Of a stretch of 64,000 nucleotides of DNA, positions 49,693 to 59,051 are shown piece after piece; the stretch's first letter is position 1; each line of letters begins with the position of its first letter. The notes below the pieces were generated by a model, which worked only from the letters and a program-made list of their open reading frames with translations, did no database searches and was not told where the DNA came from. Location: positions 682,001-746,000 of the forward strand of contig NZ_SMTK01000001.1 of the NCBI RefSeq assembly GCF_004357995.1. Reading direction: 5' to 3'. The translations under genes and the position numbers were made by a program. This stretch comes from Arthrobacter crusticola. Its GTDB lineage: Bacteria > Actinomycetota > Actinomycetes > Actinomycetales > Micrococcaceae.

Positions 49693-50589
49693 CTAGCCGC
49701 GGCCCAGCAGCTTCTCGCGGTCTGTGGCCATCTGCTCCCGCAGTGCGCGAACCACGGCGGCCACCGCAGGACGCCGCATCGAGTCGGGGCGGAGCACCAT
49801 CCAGTAGGGCAGTAGTTCGGCGACGTTGGCAGGCAGCAGGCGGACGAGGTCGTCGTGGAGGTCACCCATGAAGCAGGGCAGGAAACCTATTCCGGCTCCT
49901 GCACGGGTGGCTTCCACATGGACAAAAACGTTCGTGGACGTGAACCCGTCCCGCATCTCGGGCACCAGCCGCCGCGGGGCGTCCAGGGCATCCACCTGCA
50001 GCATCGAATCCACAAAGTAGACGAGCGGATGCTCCTTGAGATCGGCCATGGTGGCCGGGATTCCATGCTCCGCCAAATAGCCCCGCGAGGCGTAGATCCC
50101 CAGCATGTACTCGCCCAGACGGACCGCTTCGGCCCGGTGCACCTGAGGTTCACCGACCACCACCTCGATGTCGAGTCCGGAACGCTGCTGCAGGGCACGC
50201 CGGGTCATGGTCACAACCTCCACGCTCAGCCCCGGATGTTCGCGCCGCAGCCGCGCTACGGCCGGCGCCGCGATGTAGGCGCTGAATCCGTCCGTGGCGG
50301 TCATCCGCACGACGCCGGTGATCGGGTCGGGTGCCCGTCCAGCGGGGCCGAGTGCGCCCACTGCCGCCTCCACCTGCTCCGCCACCAGCACCGCCTGGGC
50401 TCCAAGAGCCGTCAGCTCCCAACCGCTGGTGGCCCGTGCCAGAACCCGGCCGCCCAGTGCCTTCTCCAGGGCGGCGATCCGCCGCGCGACGGTGGTGTGG
50501 TTCAGTCCTAGGGCCTGGGCCGCCGCGGTGAACTTGGCGGAGCGGGAAACCTCGAGCAGGACCAGCAGGTCGTCAGGACGGGCGATCAT
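49693..50589 (-). CDS. LysR family transcriptional regulator
   Basis: A 298-residue regulator with a winged HTH at about 5-62 ('FTAAAQALGLNHTTVARRIAALEKALGG') and a two-lobe periplasmic-binding-protein-like effector domain. It is divergently transcribed from an MHS-family transporter and a 3-hydroxybutyrate-dehydrogenase-like gene, so it probably controls their uptake/oxidation pathway. A 12-bp palindrome lies 4 bases upstream of its start codon and paired TGCACAG/CTGTGCA arms lie further on. Confidence 0.9.
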   Translation of the reverse strand: MIARPDDLLVLLEVSRSAKFTAAAQALGLNHTTVARRIAALEKALGGRVLARATSGWELTALGAQAVLVAEQVEAAVGALGPAGRAPDPITGVVRMTATDGFSAYIAAPAVARLRREHPGLSVEVVTMTRRALQQRSGLDIEVVVGEPQVHRAEAVRLGEYMLGIYASRGYLAEHGIPATMADLKEHPLVYFVDSMLQVDALDAPRRLVPEMRDGFTSTNVFVHVEATRAGAGIGFLPCFMGDLHDDLVRLLPANVAELLPYWMVLRPDSMRRPAVAAVVRALREQMATDREKLLGRG

Positions 50590-50592
50590 ATC

Positions 50593-50648
50593 TGCAATTA
50601 TGCACAGTTATGGTGCTGTACTCGCCATGGACGGGACCGATCTGTGCA
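50593..50648. promoter_or_regulatory. Candidate LysR binding region in the divergent promoter
   Basis: TGCAATTATGCA (50593-50604) is a palindrome adjoining the LysR start. TGCACAG (50601-50607) and CTGTGCA (50642-50648) are perfect 7-bp inverted arms 34 bases apart. The region lies between the divergent start codons at 50589 and 50716, where LysR proteins usually bind. Confidence 0.55.
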
Positions 50649-50715
50649 GTAAAGTCCATCGGAGCATTAGTGCTGAAGATCACAGCATGCCATTCCATGT
50701 TCAAAGGAGAACCCC

Positions 50716-52098
50716 ATGAGCGTCGAGCAACGCCCGCCGCGTAAGGCAACCGGAACCGCATCCCAAGGTTCCGGACTCAAGAAGATCGTCGCCGCCTCAA
50801 TGGTGGGCACCGTAGTGGAATGGTACGAGTTCTTTCTCTACGCCACGGCCGCCACCCTGGTTTTCGGCAAGTACTTCTTCCCTGCCACCGGGAATGAGCT
50901 GGACGGCATCATCCAGGCCTTCCTCACCTACGCCGTCGGGTTCGTAGCACGCCCGCTGGGCGGCATTGTGTTCGGGCAGATCGGTGACAAGCTGGGCCGC
51001 AAGCCCACGCTCCAGCTGACAATCGTGATCGTAGGCGTGGCAACGTTCCTGATGGGCTGCCTGCCCGGCTTCGCCGAGATCGGCTACCTGGCGCCGGCGC
51101 TGCTGGTCGCGCTGCGCTTCATTCAGGGCTTTGCCCTGGGCGGCGAATGGGGTGGGGCCGTCCTGCTGGTTGCGGAGCACAGCCCCGCAAAGTCCCGCGG
51201 GTTCTGGTCCAGCTGGCCCCAGGCCGCCGTTCCGGTGGGCAACCTGCTGGCCACGCTCGTGCTGTTCATCATGTCGTCAGTGCTCAGCAGCGAAGAGTTC
51301 CTCAGCTGGGGCTGGCGCGTGGCGTTCTGGCTTTCAGCGGTGATCGTCTTCGTTGGCTACTACATCCGCACCCATGTCACCGAAGCGCCGATCTTCTTGG
51401 AGGCCAAGGCTCTGGTGGAGAAGGAGCAGGCCGTCAGCTACGGCGTCTTCGAAGTGGTCCGCAAGTACCCCAAGGGAATCCTGCAGGCCATGGGGCTCCG
51501 TTTCGCCGAGAACATCATGTACTACCTGGTGGTCAGCTTCTCGATCGTCTACCTCAAGACCGTCCACCAGTACGACACGTCCTCGCTCCTGCTGGCGCTC
51601 TTGATCGCCCACATCGTGCATTTTCTGGTCATACCGCAGGTAGGACGTCTCGTGGACAGTTGGGGCCGGAAGCCGGTCTACCTTGTCGGAGCCGTCCTCG
51701 GTGCCAGCTGGCCGTTCTTTGCCTTCCCCATCTTCGACACGCGCAATGCCGCGGCCATCGTTGCCGCCGTCACCGTTGGGCTGTGCCTGCACGCGTTCAT
51801 GTACGCCGGGCAGCCGGCCATCATGGCCGAACTGTTCCCCACCCGCATGCGCTACTCCGGTGTATCGCTCGGTTCCCAGGTAACCTCCATCTTCGCCGGT
51901 TCGCTGGCTCCGCTGCTCGCCACCCAGTGGCTGAAAGACACCGGCTCCTGGGTGCCCACCGCGGTCTACCTGATTGTGGCGTGCGCCATCACCTCGGTTG
52001 CCGTGCTGAGCCTGAGGGAAACGAAGGGCATCGCGCTGGAGGAAGTGGACAGGGCAGACGCCGCCCGCGAAGGAGTAGTCCCGGCCGGAACGCGCTGA
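50716..52098 (+). CDS. MHS-family MFS transporter (metabolite:H+ symporter)
   Basis: A 460-residue major-facilitator permease with twelve predicted helices. MHS hallmarks are 'GTVVEWYEFFLYATAA' in the first helix, 'RPLGGIVFGQIGDKLGRKPTL' in the 2-3 loop and 'FIQGFALGGEWGGAVLLVAEHSP'. The family imports organic acids such as shikimate, alpha-ketoglutarate or proline/betaine with protons. Because the next gene is a 3-hydroxybutyrate-dehydrogenase-like SDR, a hydroxy or keto acid is a reasonable substrate guess. Start follows AAAGGAGAACCCC. Confidence 0.9.
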   Translation: MSVEQRPPRKATGTASQGSGLKKIVAASMVGTVVEWYEFFLYATAATLVFGKYFFPATGNELDGIIQAFLTYAVGFVARPLGGIVFGQIGDKLGRKPTLQLTIVIVGVATFLMGCLPGFAEIGYLAPALLVALRFIQGFALGGEWGGAVLLVAEHSPAKSRGFWSSWPQAAVPVGNLLATLVLFIMSSVLSSEEFLSWGWRVAFWLSAVIVFVGYYIRTHVTEAPIFLEAKALVEKEQAVSYGVFEVVRKYPKGILQAMGLRFAENIMYYLVVSFSIVYLKTVHQYDTSSLLLALLIAHIVHFLVIPQVGRLVDSWGRKPVYLVGAVLGASWPFFAFPIFDTRNAAAIVAAVTVGLCLHAFMYAGQPAIMAELFPTRMRYSGVSLGSQVTSIFAGSLAPLLATQWLKDTGSWVPTAVYLIVACAITSVAVLSLRETKGIALEEVDRADAAREGVVPAGTR

Positions 52099-52141
52099 GC
52101 TGCTGGTGAGACAGTCCGTTCGTACAACAGAGGAAGCCGGG

Positions 52142-52897
52142 ATGGACATGGAAGACGCTTTGAAGGGCCGCAAGGCATTGGTAACCGGAGGTGCCAGTGG
52201 AATCGGTGCTGCGTGCGTCCGGGAACTGGCGGGGCGGGGCGCGGAAGTGGTGGTGGCCGACGTCGACTCTGCCAGCGCCGCCGCTCTCGCCGATGAGGTC
52301 GGCGGCACCTCATGGACAGTGGATCTGCTGGACGTGGACTCGCTCACCACCGTGAGTCTGGACTGCGACATCCTGGTGAACAACGCAGGAATCCAGCGGA
52401 TAAGCCCGATCGAGGAGTTTGATCCGGCGGAATTCCGCAGGATCATTGCCCTGATGCTGGAAGCACCGTTCCTGCTGATCCGGGCCGCGTTGCCCTCCAT
52501 GTACGCCAACGGCTTCGGACGCATCATCAACGTGTCCTCCGTGCACGGACTCCGCGCTTCGGCGTTCAAGAGCGCCTACGTTTCCGCCAAGCATGGCCTG
52601 GAAGGGCTGAGCAAGGTGACGGCACTCGAAGGGGGCGGACACGGCGTTACCTCCAACTGCATCAATCCCGGCTACGTCCGAACCCCTCTTGTGGAGAAGC
52701 AGCTGGCAGAGCAGGCCCGCGTTCATGGCATCCCCGAAGCCGAGGTCCTGGCCAAGGTGATGCTTACCGAATCGGCGATCAAGCGCCTGGTGGAGCCGAC
52801 GGAAGTAGCGTCACTGGTGGCGTGGCTGGCATCGGACGACGCCGGAATGGTGACCGGCGCCAGCTACACCATGGACGGCGGCTGGTCCGCGCGGTAA
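52142..52897 (+). CDS. 3-hydroxybutyrate dehydrogenase-like SDR
   Basis: A 251-residue classical SDR. The cofactor motif is 'ALVTGGASGIGAAC', followed by 'DILVNNAGIQRISPIEEF', the catalytic Ser/Tyr/Lys region 'INVSSVHGLRAS...SAYVSAKHGLEGL', and the helical C-terminal region 'GYVRTPLVEKQLAEQA', which in D-3-hydroxybutyrate dehydrogenases covers the active site. Likely oxidises 3-hydroxybutyrate to acetoacetate with NAD+. The ATG at 52142 is preceded by GAGGAAGCCGGG. It lies 43 bases after the MHS transporter in the same operon. Confidence 0.87.
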   Translation: MDMEDALKGRKALVTGGASGIGAACVRELAGRGAEVVVADVDSASAAALADEVGGTSWTVDLLDVDSLTTVSLDCDILVNNAGIQRISPIEEFDPAEFRRIIALMLEAPFLLIRAALPSMYANGFGRIINVSSVHGLRASAFKSAYVSAKHGLEGLSKVTALEGGGHGVTSNCINPGYVRTPLVEKQLAEQARVHGIPEAEVLAKVMLTESAIKRLVEPTEVASLVAWLASDDAGMVTGASYTMDGGWSAR

Positions 52898-53060
52898 CGG
52901 CCACGGTCCGGTAGACAGAGTGACGCATCCCACGTGGCGGCCGGCGGCTGGATGGCGGAGGGATGGCAAGCGGCGTCTTCACCGTCGGTTCATGGCGCGT
53001 TCACTTCCTCGTGGAAGCCTTGGAACACATCGATCATGCGGGGCGGAACAGGAGGGCGGC

Positions 53061-53312
53061 GTGTCACAGGCAGCTGACGGGCACGACAGTGCAGCGGGCG
53101 TCGGGTCACCGGAAACCGGGATGAACTGGAAAGACCTGCGCCGCGGGCAGGCTGTGACCGTCGAGCCGGTCGATGGCCACAGCCTCCCCGGGTGGGTCGA
53201 CGATCTCGCCGAGGACCGCAGCATGCTGTGGATCCAGCTCGGTGAGGGACGGGGACGCCGTCTGATCCACTATCAGGACGGTGTCGCCATCCGGGCCCGC
53301 CGGCGGGGATAG
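53061..53312 (+). CDS. Small hypothetical protein, 83 aa
   Basis: The second half is beta-rich: 'GQAVTVEPVDGHSLPGWVDDLAEDRSMLWIQL' spread across it, then a basic C-terminus. It may be a small barrel. I do not recognise a family. GGAGGGCGGC precedes the GTG at 53061; an ATG at 52920 would add a poorly coding arginine-rich segment and is not preferred. Confidence 0.55.
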   Translation: MSQAADGHDSAAGVGSPETGMNWKDLRRGQAVTVEPVDGHSLPGWVDDLAEDRSMLWIQLGEGRGRRLIHYQDGVAIRARRRG

Positions 53313-53488
53313 GGTCACTGGCTGCTGGCGCCAGGAGCGGCAGCCGTCGAACGGATCAATATGCTTCAACTCATGGGTAAGGGGCGGCGTGGATGACGCG
53401 AAGGGTAACTTTCCTTCCTCCCCGCGGGTGGCGCGAGACCCGGCGCATAGTCTGAGATCAGTTGCACACCGATCCTCGAAGGAAGCCC

Positions 53489-54547
53489 ATGCCCGTCTCC
53501 CCCCGCCCGCTACGCAAGCTCGGATTCCTTACGATCGGTTTGTTCGACCCGGCGGATCCGGCCGCAGGGCATGAGTCGACCCTGCAGGTCATCGAACTCG
53601 GCGAGCGGCTGGGGTTTGACAGCGCCTGGCTGCGCCACCGCCACCTGCAGTTCGGCATCTCCTCGCCGGTTGCGATGATGGCCGCCGCCAGCCAGCGCAC
53701 CTCCCGGATTGAGCTTGGGACTGCCGTGACACCGGTGGGCTGGGAGAACCCGCTGCGCCTGGCCGAGGATCTGGCCACGGTCGATCTCCTTTCGGGCGGG
53801 CGAATCAATCCGGGCCTGAGTGTTGGGGAACCGATGCACTACGACACGGTGAAGGACGAGCTGTACCCGAATTCGTCGGCGTCGGAGGACTTCAGCTACG
53901 CACGCGTGGAACGGTTCGCCCGCTTCGTCGCCGGGGAGCCGATACGGGCCTTCTCCGGAAGGCAGGGCGTGGTCGAGGAGTTTTCCGACCGTGTCGAGCC
54001 GCACTCCCCCGGGCTCCGGCAACGCCTGTGGTACGGGGCAGGGAGCAGGAGGTCGGCCGTCTGGGCCGCAGCGAATGGGTTCAACCTGCTCTCCAGCAGC
54101 GTGATCTTTCCTGACGAGAACCAGGACCCTGTCTTCGACCAAATCCAGCAGTCCCAGATCCGCGCCTACCGTGAAGCAGCGGCGGCATCGCCCGAAGCGC
54201 CCGGAGGGGCCCGAGTCTCGCAGGGCCTGGTGGTGATCCCGACCGATTCGGCGTCGTCGAGCCAGCGGGAGAAGTACACACAGTATGTGAAGGAACGCCT
54301 ACCACGCACCCGGGCACCGCAGGGGCCGCGGGGGATGCTGTTCGCCCCGGATCTTATCGGCACCAGCGACCAGATCGCGGAACAGCTCTACGCACACGCC
54401 GGCTTCCAGGAGGTCGATGAGGTGGCCTTCGCCTTACCGTTCAGTTTCGATCATGAGGACTATGTCCAGATCCTCACGGACATCGCCACCATCCTGGGTC
54501 CCGCCCTGGGATGGTCCCCGGCGGAAGCCGTCCAGGACCCGCAGTAG
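53489..54547 (+). CDS. LLM-class flavin-dependent oxidoreductase (luciferase-like)
   Basis: A 352-residue TIM-barrel flavoprotein. The N-terminus 'LGFLTIGLFD', the 'ERLGFDSAWLRHRHLQFG' helix-strand and 'RIELGTAVTPVGWENPLRLAEDLATVDLLSGGR' (shown split over the family's conserved strand) fit bacterial luciferase-like monooxygenases. FMNH2 or F420 could be the cofactor; actinobacteria use both, and sequence by eye does not decide. The ATG at 53489 is preceded by GAAGGAAGCCC. It is convergent with the histidine kinase gene. Confidence 0.87.
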   Translation: MPVSPRPLRKLGFLTIGLFDPADPAAGHESTLQVIELGERLGFDSAWLRHRHLQFGISSPVAMMAAASQRTSRIELGTAVTPVGWENPLRLAEDLATVDLLSGGRINPGLSVGEPMHYDTVKDELYPNSSASEDFSYARVERFARFVAGEPIRAFSGRQGVVEEFSDRVEPHSPGLRQRLWYGAGSRRSAVWAAANGFNLLSSSVIFPDENQDPVFDQIQQSQIRAYREAAAASPEAPGGARVSQGLVVIPTDSASSSQREKYTQYVKERLPRTRAPQGPRGMLFAPDLIGTSDQIAEQLYAHAGFQEVDEVAFALPFSFDHEDYVQILTDIATILGPALGWSPAEAVQDPQ

Positions 54548-54630
54548 GAGCCGCGTCCCCTCATCGCCGGGCACAGTGTGGGGCGGGCTGGAACGAGCCG
54601 GACCGAGGTGAGTCCTGATGGCGGCTCCAG

Positions 54631-56634
54631 TCACCTGTCCCGGTCGTGTTGCGAAGCCGAGGACAGTGGAAGAGTCACGTCGAGGTCCGTGCCGGATCCC
54701 GGTGGGCTCGTGATGGTGATCGTTCCACCGGCGGCCTCGATGCGGTCGGTCAGTCCGGTGAGTCCGGTTCCCATGTCAGGGTCGGCGCCGCCCACGCCGT
54801 CGTCGCGCACCCGTAGGTGAAGCTCGTCGCCTGCTTCCGAGAGCCAGGCGGCGACGTCGACATGCTCTGCGTGTGCGTGCTTGATCGCGTTCGTGATCGC
54901 CTCGGCGGCGGTGAAATACCCTGTCGTCTCTACCGTCCCGGGAAGCCTGGGCAGCAGCAGGTGCAAGGTGACGGGCACCGGCAGGTCGGTGACGAAGGAT
55001 TCAATGCCGGCCACGAGACCTCCTCGGGTAAGCGCGACGGGCAGGATGCCCCGCACCAGGTCCCGCAGTTGCCGGTTGGCTTCCTCGGCGTGCATCAACG
55101 CTTCCTGAATGAGGGCGGCCGTGGACATGCCGTGCGCGCCCCGGTCGCGGGCGAGCTTCAGCGCCAGAATGGTGTGTACCAACCGCTGCTGCGCTCCGTC
55201 GTGCACATCGCGTTGCAGCTGGTGCCGTGCGTCGTTTGCGGCTTTGACCATGCGCTCCCTGGATGCGATAAGCGCCTCCCTGGCCCGGGCGTTGGCAAAA
55301 GTGGCCGCAGCGAGATCAGCAAAGGCTTCCAGATCGGTTCCGGCAGGGTCCGCCGTCGAATCCGGACGGGGCGCAACGAGCAAAGCGCCGGACAACTGGT
55401 CTGCGACGGTGACGGGTACCCCGGCGTGGGCTTCTGCGTCGCCGCCGAACACCCAACGCGCGGCGGAAGTAATCTCGTCGAGGTGCCTTGAGCCGCGCTG
55501 GCTCCGCTCGACAGGTGTTTCTTTGACCGCGGGGAGTCTTGTTCCTGCCGCGATCCCGCTTTGACAGGCCGCCGCGATCACCGGTCCGTCCGCGTCGAAT
55601 CGCACGAGCACGACCGGCGAGTCAGCGAGCAGGCGGGACAGTTCTGCCGCGATGGAATGGAAGACGTCCGACGGCGCTGCGCCGCTTGCAATGAGCTCGG
55701 CAATCCTGCGAAGTGCTGCCTGCTCCTCGGCAAGGTGACGCAGGTGCAGGCGGGTCAGGATCGCGGACACGACCTGGCCGGCGACCTGCGCGAGGTTCCC
55801 TAACCGCGCACTGGTCGTATCGGGTAACTGGTGGGCCTGCGCTTCAATCTCGAGGTAAGCCCACGTGCGCTCGTGGGTCTGGATGGGGTAGGACAGGGAT
55901 AAGTGATCCTCCGCCGTCGAGGTCGGGCTTTCTGGAGGTGACGAAAGCGTCATCGGGTCGGGATTGATCGATGCCCGCGCGACGCCTCGCAGGGTCAGCG
56001 CGTGAGCCACTGTCATCGCCACCGCGGTTTCGGATGAGGTGCCCGTTACTGATTGCTCGGCCAAAAGCCGGATTGCGAGATCGTGCTGGGCAATAGCGCT
56101 CAGTTCCTCCCGGGCTTCGATGTTGGCGATCGTCGTCACAACGAGTTGAGCGAAGCTCTCGAGTCTGTCTTCAGTGCGCCTGGGTAGGGGCCCGGTGAGT
56201 GAGGTGGCTGAGAACGCACCCCAGACGACGCCTTCGATGATCACCGGTACTGAAACGCACGCCCGAAGCCCATATTTCTCGGCGAGCGCGGCGTTGACCT
56301 CGAGCCTGAAGTCATCAACACGCACGCTGGATTTCTGATGGCGTACTCGATACGGCTGGGTACCCGGTCCGAACTTTATGCGGGTGCCGATCGGCGTCGG
56401 GCCGGCATGGGCGGCCACGACCGTGATTTCGTCGCCAGCGGTGTATCGAGTGATCGTGACCGCGTCACCGTCAAGCTGCCGGGATGCCTCAATCGCTGCC
56501 AACTGAAACACATCTTCAGTGCGGCTCGCTCTCGCAACGAGGTCAGCGATGTCGCGGAGAGAGCGCCCTTCGCTGGCTAGTCTCTGTAACCCTTCGAGGT
56601 CATGATCGGGAACCGGAAGCTCGGAAGGGCTCAT
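54631..56634 (-). CDS. Multi-GAF sensor histidine kinase (NarX-like HisKA_3 type)
   Basis: A 667-residue cytosolic kinase with about three GAF-like domains (around 25-180, 190-305 and 315-450) in tandem. The dimerisation and phosphoacceptor box is 'QLQRDVHDGAQQRLVHT' with H478, the HisKA_3 signature, followed by an HATPase with 'AEAITNAIKHAHA', 'DDGVGGADPDMGTGLTGL' and 'SPPGSGTDL'. The signal is unknown. It forms an operon with a NarL-type regulator 2 bases upstream and a stand-alone receiver before that. Confidence 0.92.
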   Translation of the reverse strand: MSPSELPVPDHDLEGLQRLASEGRSLRDIADLVARASRTEDVFQLAAIEASRQLDGDAVTITRYTAGDEITVVAAHAGPTPIGTRIKFGPGTQPYRVRHQKSSVRVDDFRLEVNAALAEKYGLRACVSVPVIIEGVVWGAFSATSLTGPLPRRTEDRLESFAQLVVTTIANIEAREELSAIAQHDLAIRLLAEQSVTGTSSETAVAMTVAHALTLRGVARASINPDPMTLSSPPESPTSTAEDHLSLSYPIQTHERTWAYLEIEAQAHQLPDTTSARLGNLAQVAGQVVSAILTRLHLRHLAEEQAALRRIAELIASGAAPSDVFHSIAAELSRLLADSPVVLVRFDADGPVIAAACQSGIAAGTRLPAVKETPVERSQRGSRHLDEITSAARWVFGGDAEAHAGVPVTVADQLSGALLVAPRPDSTADPAGTDLEAFADLAAATFANARAREALIASRERMVKAANDARHQLQRDVHDGAQQRLVHTILALKLARDRGAHGMSTAALIQEALMHAEEANRQLRDLVRGILPVALTRGGLVAGIESFVTDLPVPVTLHLLLPRLPGTVETTGYFTAAEAITNAIKHAHAEHVDVAAWLSEAGDELHLRVRDDGVGGADPDMGTGLTGLTDRIEAAGGTITITSPPGSGTDLDVTLPLSSASQHDRDR

Positions 56635-56636
56635 GA

Positions 56637-57314
56637 TCAGGGACCCTGAGCGGCGAGGTAGCGGAGCACGGCCTGCACCCGGCGGTGGCCATCGGTCAGC
56701 TGGGCGAGCCCGAGCTTCCGGAACGTCGCCGTGACGTGCTTCTCGACAGCCGCTTCGCTGATGAGAAGCGCACGGGCGATGCCTCGATTCGATAAGCCTT
56801 CTGCCATGCAGGCCAGGACACTGCGCTCGCGGTCGGTGAGATCAGCGAGCTCGGAGGGGACAGTGCGCGGCCGCAGCATCCGTGTGACAACCTCGGGGTC
56901 CAGGGCACTTCCTCCATGGGCGACCCGTTTGACCGCCGCTGCGAAATCGTCGACGTCCCCCACACGTTCTTTGAGGAGATATCCGACGCCCTGCGGCCGA
57001 TCACCGATCAGATCGATCGCGAATTCGGGCTCGCAGTACTGCGTCAGCAGCACCACTCCCGTAGCGGGCAGGCGTTTGCGGACTTCGATGGCGGTCCGCA
57101 AGCCATCGTCACCGTGATGTGGAGGCATTCGAACATCGACGACGACGACATCGGGACGGAACGCCAAAGTCATGGCGAGAAGTTTGGTCGCATCCCCAGT
57201 CGAAGCGACGACATCCAGTCCTGCACCCAGGAGCACCCGCGTCACTCCCTCACGGAGGAGTACATCGTCCTCTCCGACGGCAATGCGCACCGGGAACGGT
57301 GCCGGTGAACTCAC
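56637..57314 (-). CDS. NarL/LuxR-family response regulator
   Basis: A 225-residue two-domain regulator. The receiver has 'GEDDVLLREGV', phosphoacceptor D60 in 'VVVVDVRMP', and K in 'LLKERV'. A LuxR helix-turn-helix occupies about 155-215 ('LTDRERSVLACMAEGLSNRGIARALLISEAAVEKHV'-type region). It is the cognate regulator of the kinase that begins 2 bases downstream. GGAAGG precedes the GTG at 57314. Confidence 0.9.
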   Translation of the reverse strand: MSSPAPFPVRIAVGEDDVLLREGVTRVLLGAGLDVVASTGDATKLLAMTLAFRPDVVVVDVRMPPHHGDDGLRTAIEVRKRLPATGVVLLTQYCEPEFAIDLIGDRPQGVGYLLKERVGDVDDFAAAVKRVAHGGSALDPEVVTRMLRPRTVPSELADLTDRERSVLACMAEGLSNRGIARALLISEAAVEKHVTATFRKLGLAQLTDGHRRVQAVLRYLAAQGP

Positions 57315-57323
57315 CAACCTTCC

Positions 57324-57683
57324 CTACCCGTCGCCGATGATCGACCGAAGCGTCGAGCACGACAATTCGCTTTTCGGAATGAACCCGTCCGCCCCGACCG
57401 CGGCGGCTCCCTCAGCCGAGGTTGCGTCGCTATCGGCGGAAATCAGCACTACCCGAACCCGATACGGCGCTCCGGTGAGCTGCCGGCTCAGTTCCAGGCC
57501 GTCGCTGTCAGGAAGCCCAATATCGACAAGTGCGACGTCTGGCCGCGAGGCGGCGGCACAACGCAATGCCTCGGCCACGTTTCCAGCATCGCCCCCTGGC
57601 GCGTACCCGCAGCTCTCGAGCAGTCTTCTGGCCAAGTCCCGAAACCTTTCATCATCATCGACGACGAGCACGAATTGGGCCAT
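57324..57683 (-). CDS. Single-domain response regulator (receiver only)
   Basis: A 119-residue CheY-like receiver: 'LVVDDDERFRD' acidic pocket, phosphoacceptor D54 in 'ALVDIGLPDSDG', and K104 in 'FIPKSEL'. No output domain. Nine bases separate its stop codon from the NarL gene's start, so kinase, regulator and receiver form one operon; a phosphate sink or adaptor role is likely. The ATG at 57683 is preferred over 57698. Confidence 0.88.
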   Translation of the reverse strand: MAQFVLVVDDDERFRDLARRLLESCGYAPGGDAGNVAEALRCAAASRPDVALVDIGLPDSDGLELSRQLTGAPYRVRVVLISADSDATSAEGAAAVGADGFIPKSELSCSTLRSIIGDG

Positions 57684-57841
57684 CCCCCAGCCTCCCACTC
57701 AGTCTGCTCTTCTGCAGGGGGGTTTACCAGAGCATTACTCCGGGTATCCCCGGCGCGGCGGTGGAGACGACGGACGAGACTTGAGCTGTCAAAGGCCCGC
57801 GCGGGCACGGCACCAGCGCCCACTGCACAAGGGAGAACATC

Positions 57842-58576
57842 ATGAGCATCACCGATCCGTCCCCCGCCAAGCCCACCGTCGTGCTCGTCCACGGCGCGTT
57901 CGCGGATTCATCGAGCTGGAATGCGGTGATCAGCCCGCTTCTGGCCGAGGGCTACCCGGCGATCGCCGTCGCGAACCCGCTGCGCGGGGTCACCGTCGAT
58001 TCCGAATACCTCCGGGCCCTGCTGGCCGACATCGCCGGCGAGATCATCCTGGTCGGGCACTCCTACGGCGGCACGGTCATCAGCGGCGGCGGCACCGGCA
58101 ACCCCAATGTGAAAGCCCTGGTGTTTATCGGCGCCTTCGCACCCGAGGAAGGAGAGACCCCCGGGGAGCTTGCCAACAAGTTCGCAGGCTCCACCCTGGG
58201 GGAAACCCTCGCCGCGGTGGATGTCCCCGGCGGCAGGGACCTTTACATCATGCAGAGCCGCTACCACGCGCAGTTCGCGGCCGATTCCTCCGCGGAGGTC
58301 GCCGCGGTGATGGGTGTCGGCCAGCGCCCCATCCTGGAGGCCGCCTTCTCGGAGGCCTCCACAGAGCCGGCGTGGAAGTCGGTGCCCTCATGGTTCCTCT
58401 TCGGTGCCGAGGACCGGAACATCCCGGCCGCCGCCCACCGCTTCATGGCCGAGCGCGCCGGGTCACGGAAAACGATCGAGCTCCAGGGCGGCTCCCACAC
58501 GGTGGCGATTCCCGAAGCGGCCCAAGTCGTTGACCTCATCCGCGAAGCCGCCGCCGCCACCACCGGCCGCCAGTAA
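57842..58576 (+). CDS. Alpha/beta hydrolase
   Basis: A 244-residue hydrolase of the esterase/hydroxynitrile-lyase-like group common in actinobacteria. Visible are the oxyanion loop 'VLVHGAFADSSSW', nucleophile S74 in GHSYGG, the acid in 'FGAEDRNIP' and His in 'GGSHTVAIPE'. No signal peptide; likely acts on a small ester in the cytosol. AAGGGAGAAC precedes the ATG. It heads a run of same-strand genes up to 60.6 kb. Confidence 0.87.
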   Translation: MSITDPSPAKPTVVLVHGAFADSSSWNAVISPLLAEGYPAIAVANPLRGVTVDSEYLRALLADIAGEIILVGHSYGGTVISGGGTGNPNVKALVFIGAFAPEEGETPGELANKFAGSTLGETLAAVDVPGGRDLYIMQSRYHAQFAADSSAEVAAVMGVGQRPILEAAFSEASTEPAWKSVPSWFLFGAEDRNIPAAAHRFMAERAGSRKTIELQGGSHTVAIPEAAQVVDLIREAAAATTGRQ

Positions 58577-58624
58577 GAGGGTAACCGGGCAACACGAGCC
58601 GCCAATCTCAGAAGGATCAGGAAC

Positions 58625-58987
58625 ATGACCGATTCACGCGAGGCTCGGCCAGCCCTCACACGGGTCAGCCTGCAAGACGCGTCCAGCCCGGTCCAGGGCT
58701 GGAGAATCCGCCAGACCCTGGTGGAAATCCCCGCAGGCACCTCCTCCGGCCGACATAGCCATCCCGGGCCCGAAGTCGGGTACATCATCCGCGGAGACGT
58801 CTCCATGGAGTTCGACGACAGGCCCCCGCTGGAGCTTCACGCCGGAAGCCCGTTCCTGATCCCGCCGAACACCATCCACAATGCGGTGAATGTCGGCTCG
58901 GTCACCACGAGAATGCTCTCGACCTACTTCGTCGAAGAGGACGCGCCGCTGGTCACCACCTACCCCGCACCGGAACGTCCCGAATGA
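58625..58987 (+). CDS. Cupin-domain protein
   Basis: A 120-residue single-cupin protein. Cupin motif 1 is visible as 'GRHSHPGPEVGYIIRGDVSMEF', giving His, His and Glu metal ligands, and motif 2 as 'PFLIPPNTIHNAVNVG' with the last His. It may be a dioxygenase-like enzyme or a metal-dependent sensor; the role is unknown. AGAAGGATCAGGAAC precedes the ATG. It lies 48 bases after the hydrolase, so it is probably cotranscribed. Confidence 0.87.
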   Translation: MTDSREARPALTRVSLQDASSPVQGWRIRQTLVEIPAGTSSGRHSHPGPEVGYIIRGDVSMEFDDRPPLELHAGSPFLIPPNTIHNAVNVGSVTTRMLSTYFVEEDAPLVTTYPAPERPE

Positions 58988-59051
58988 ACCACCACTGATC
59001 CACCCATCAATCCATCTGCCGGCAGTCCAGCAGTTTTAGAAAGGTTTCATC

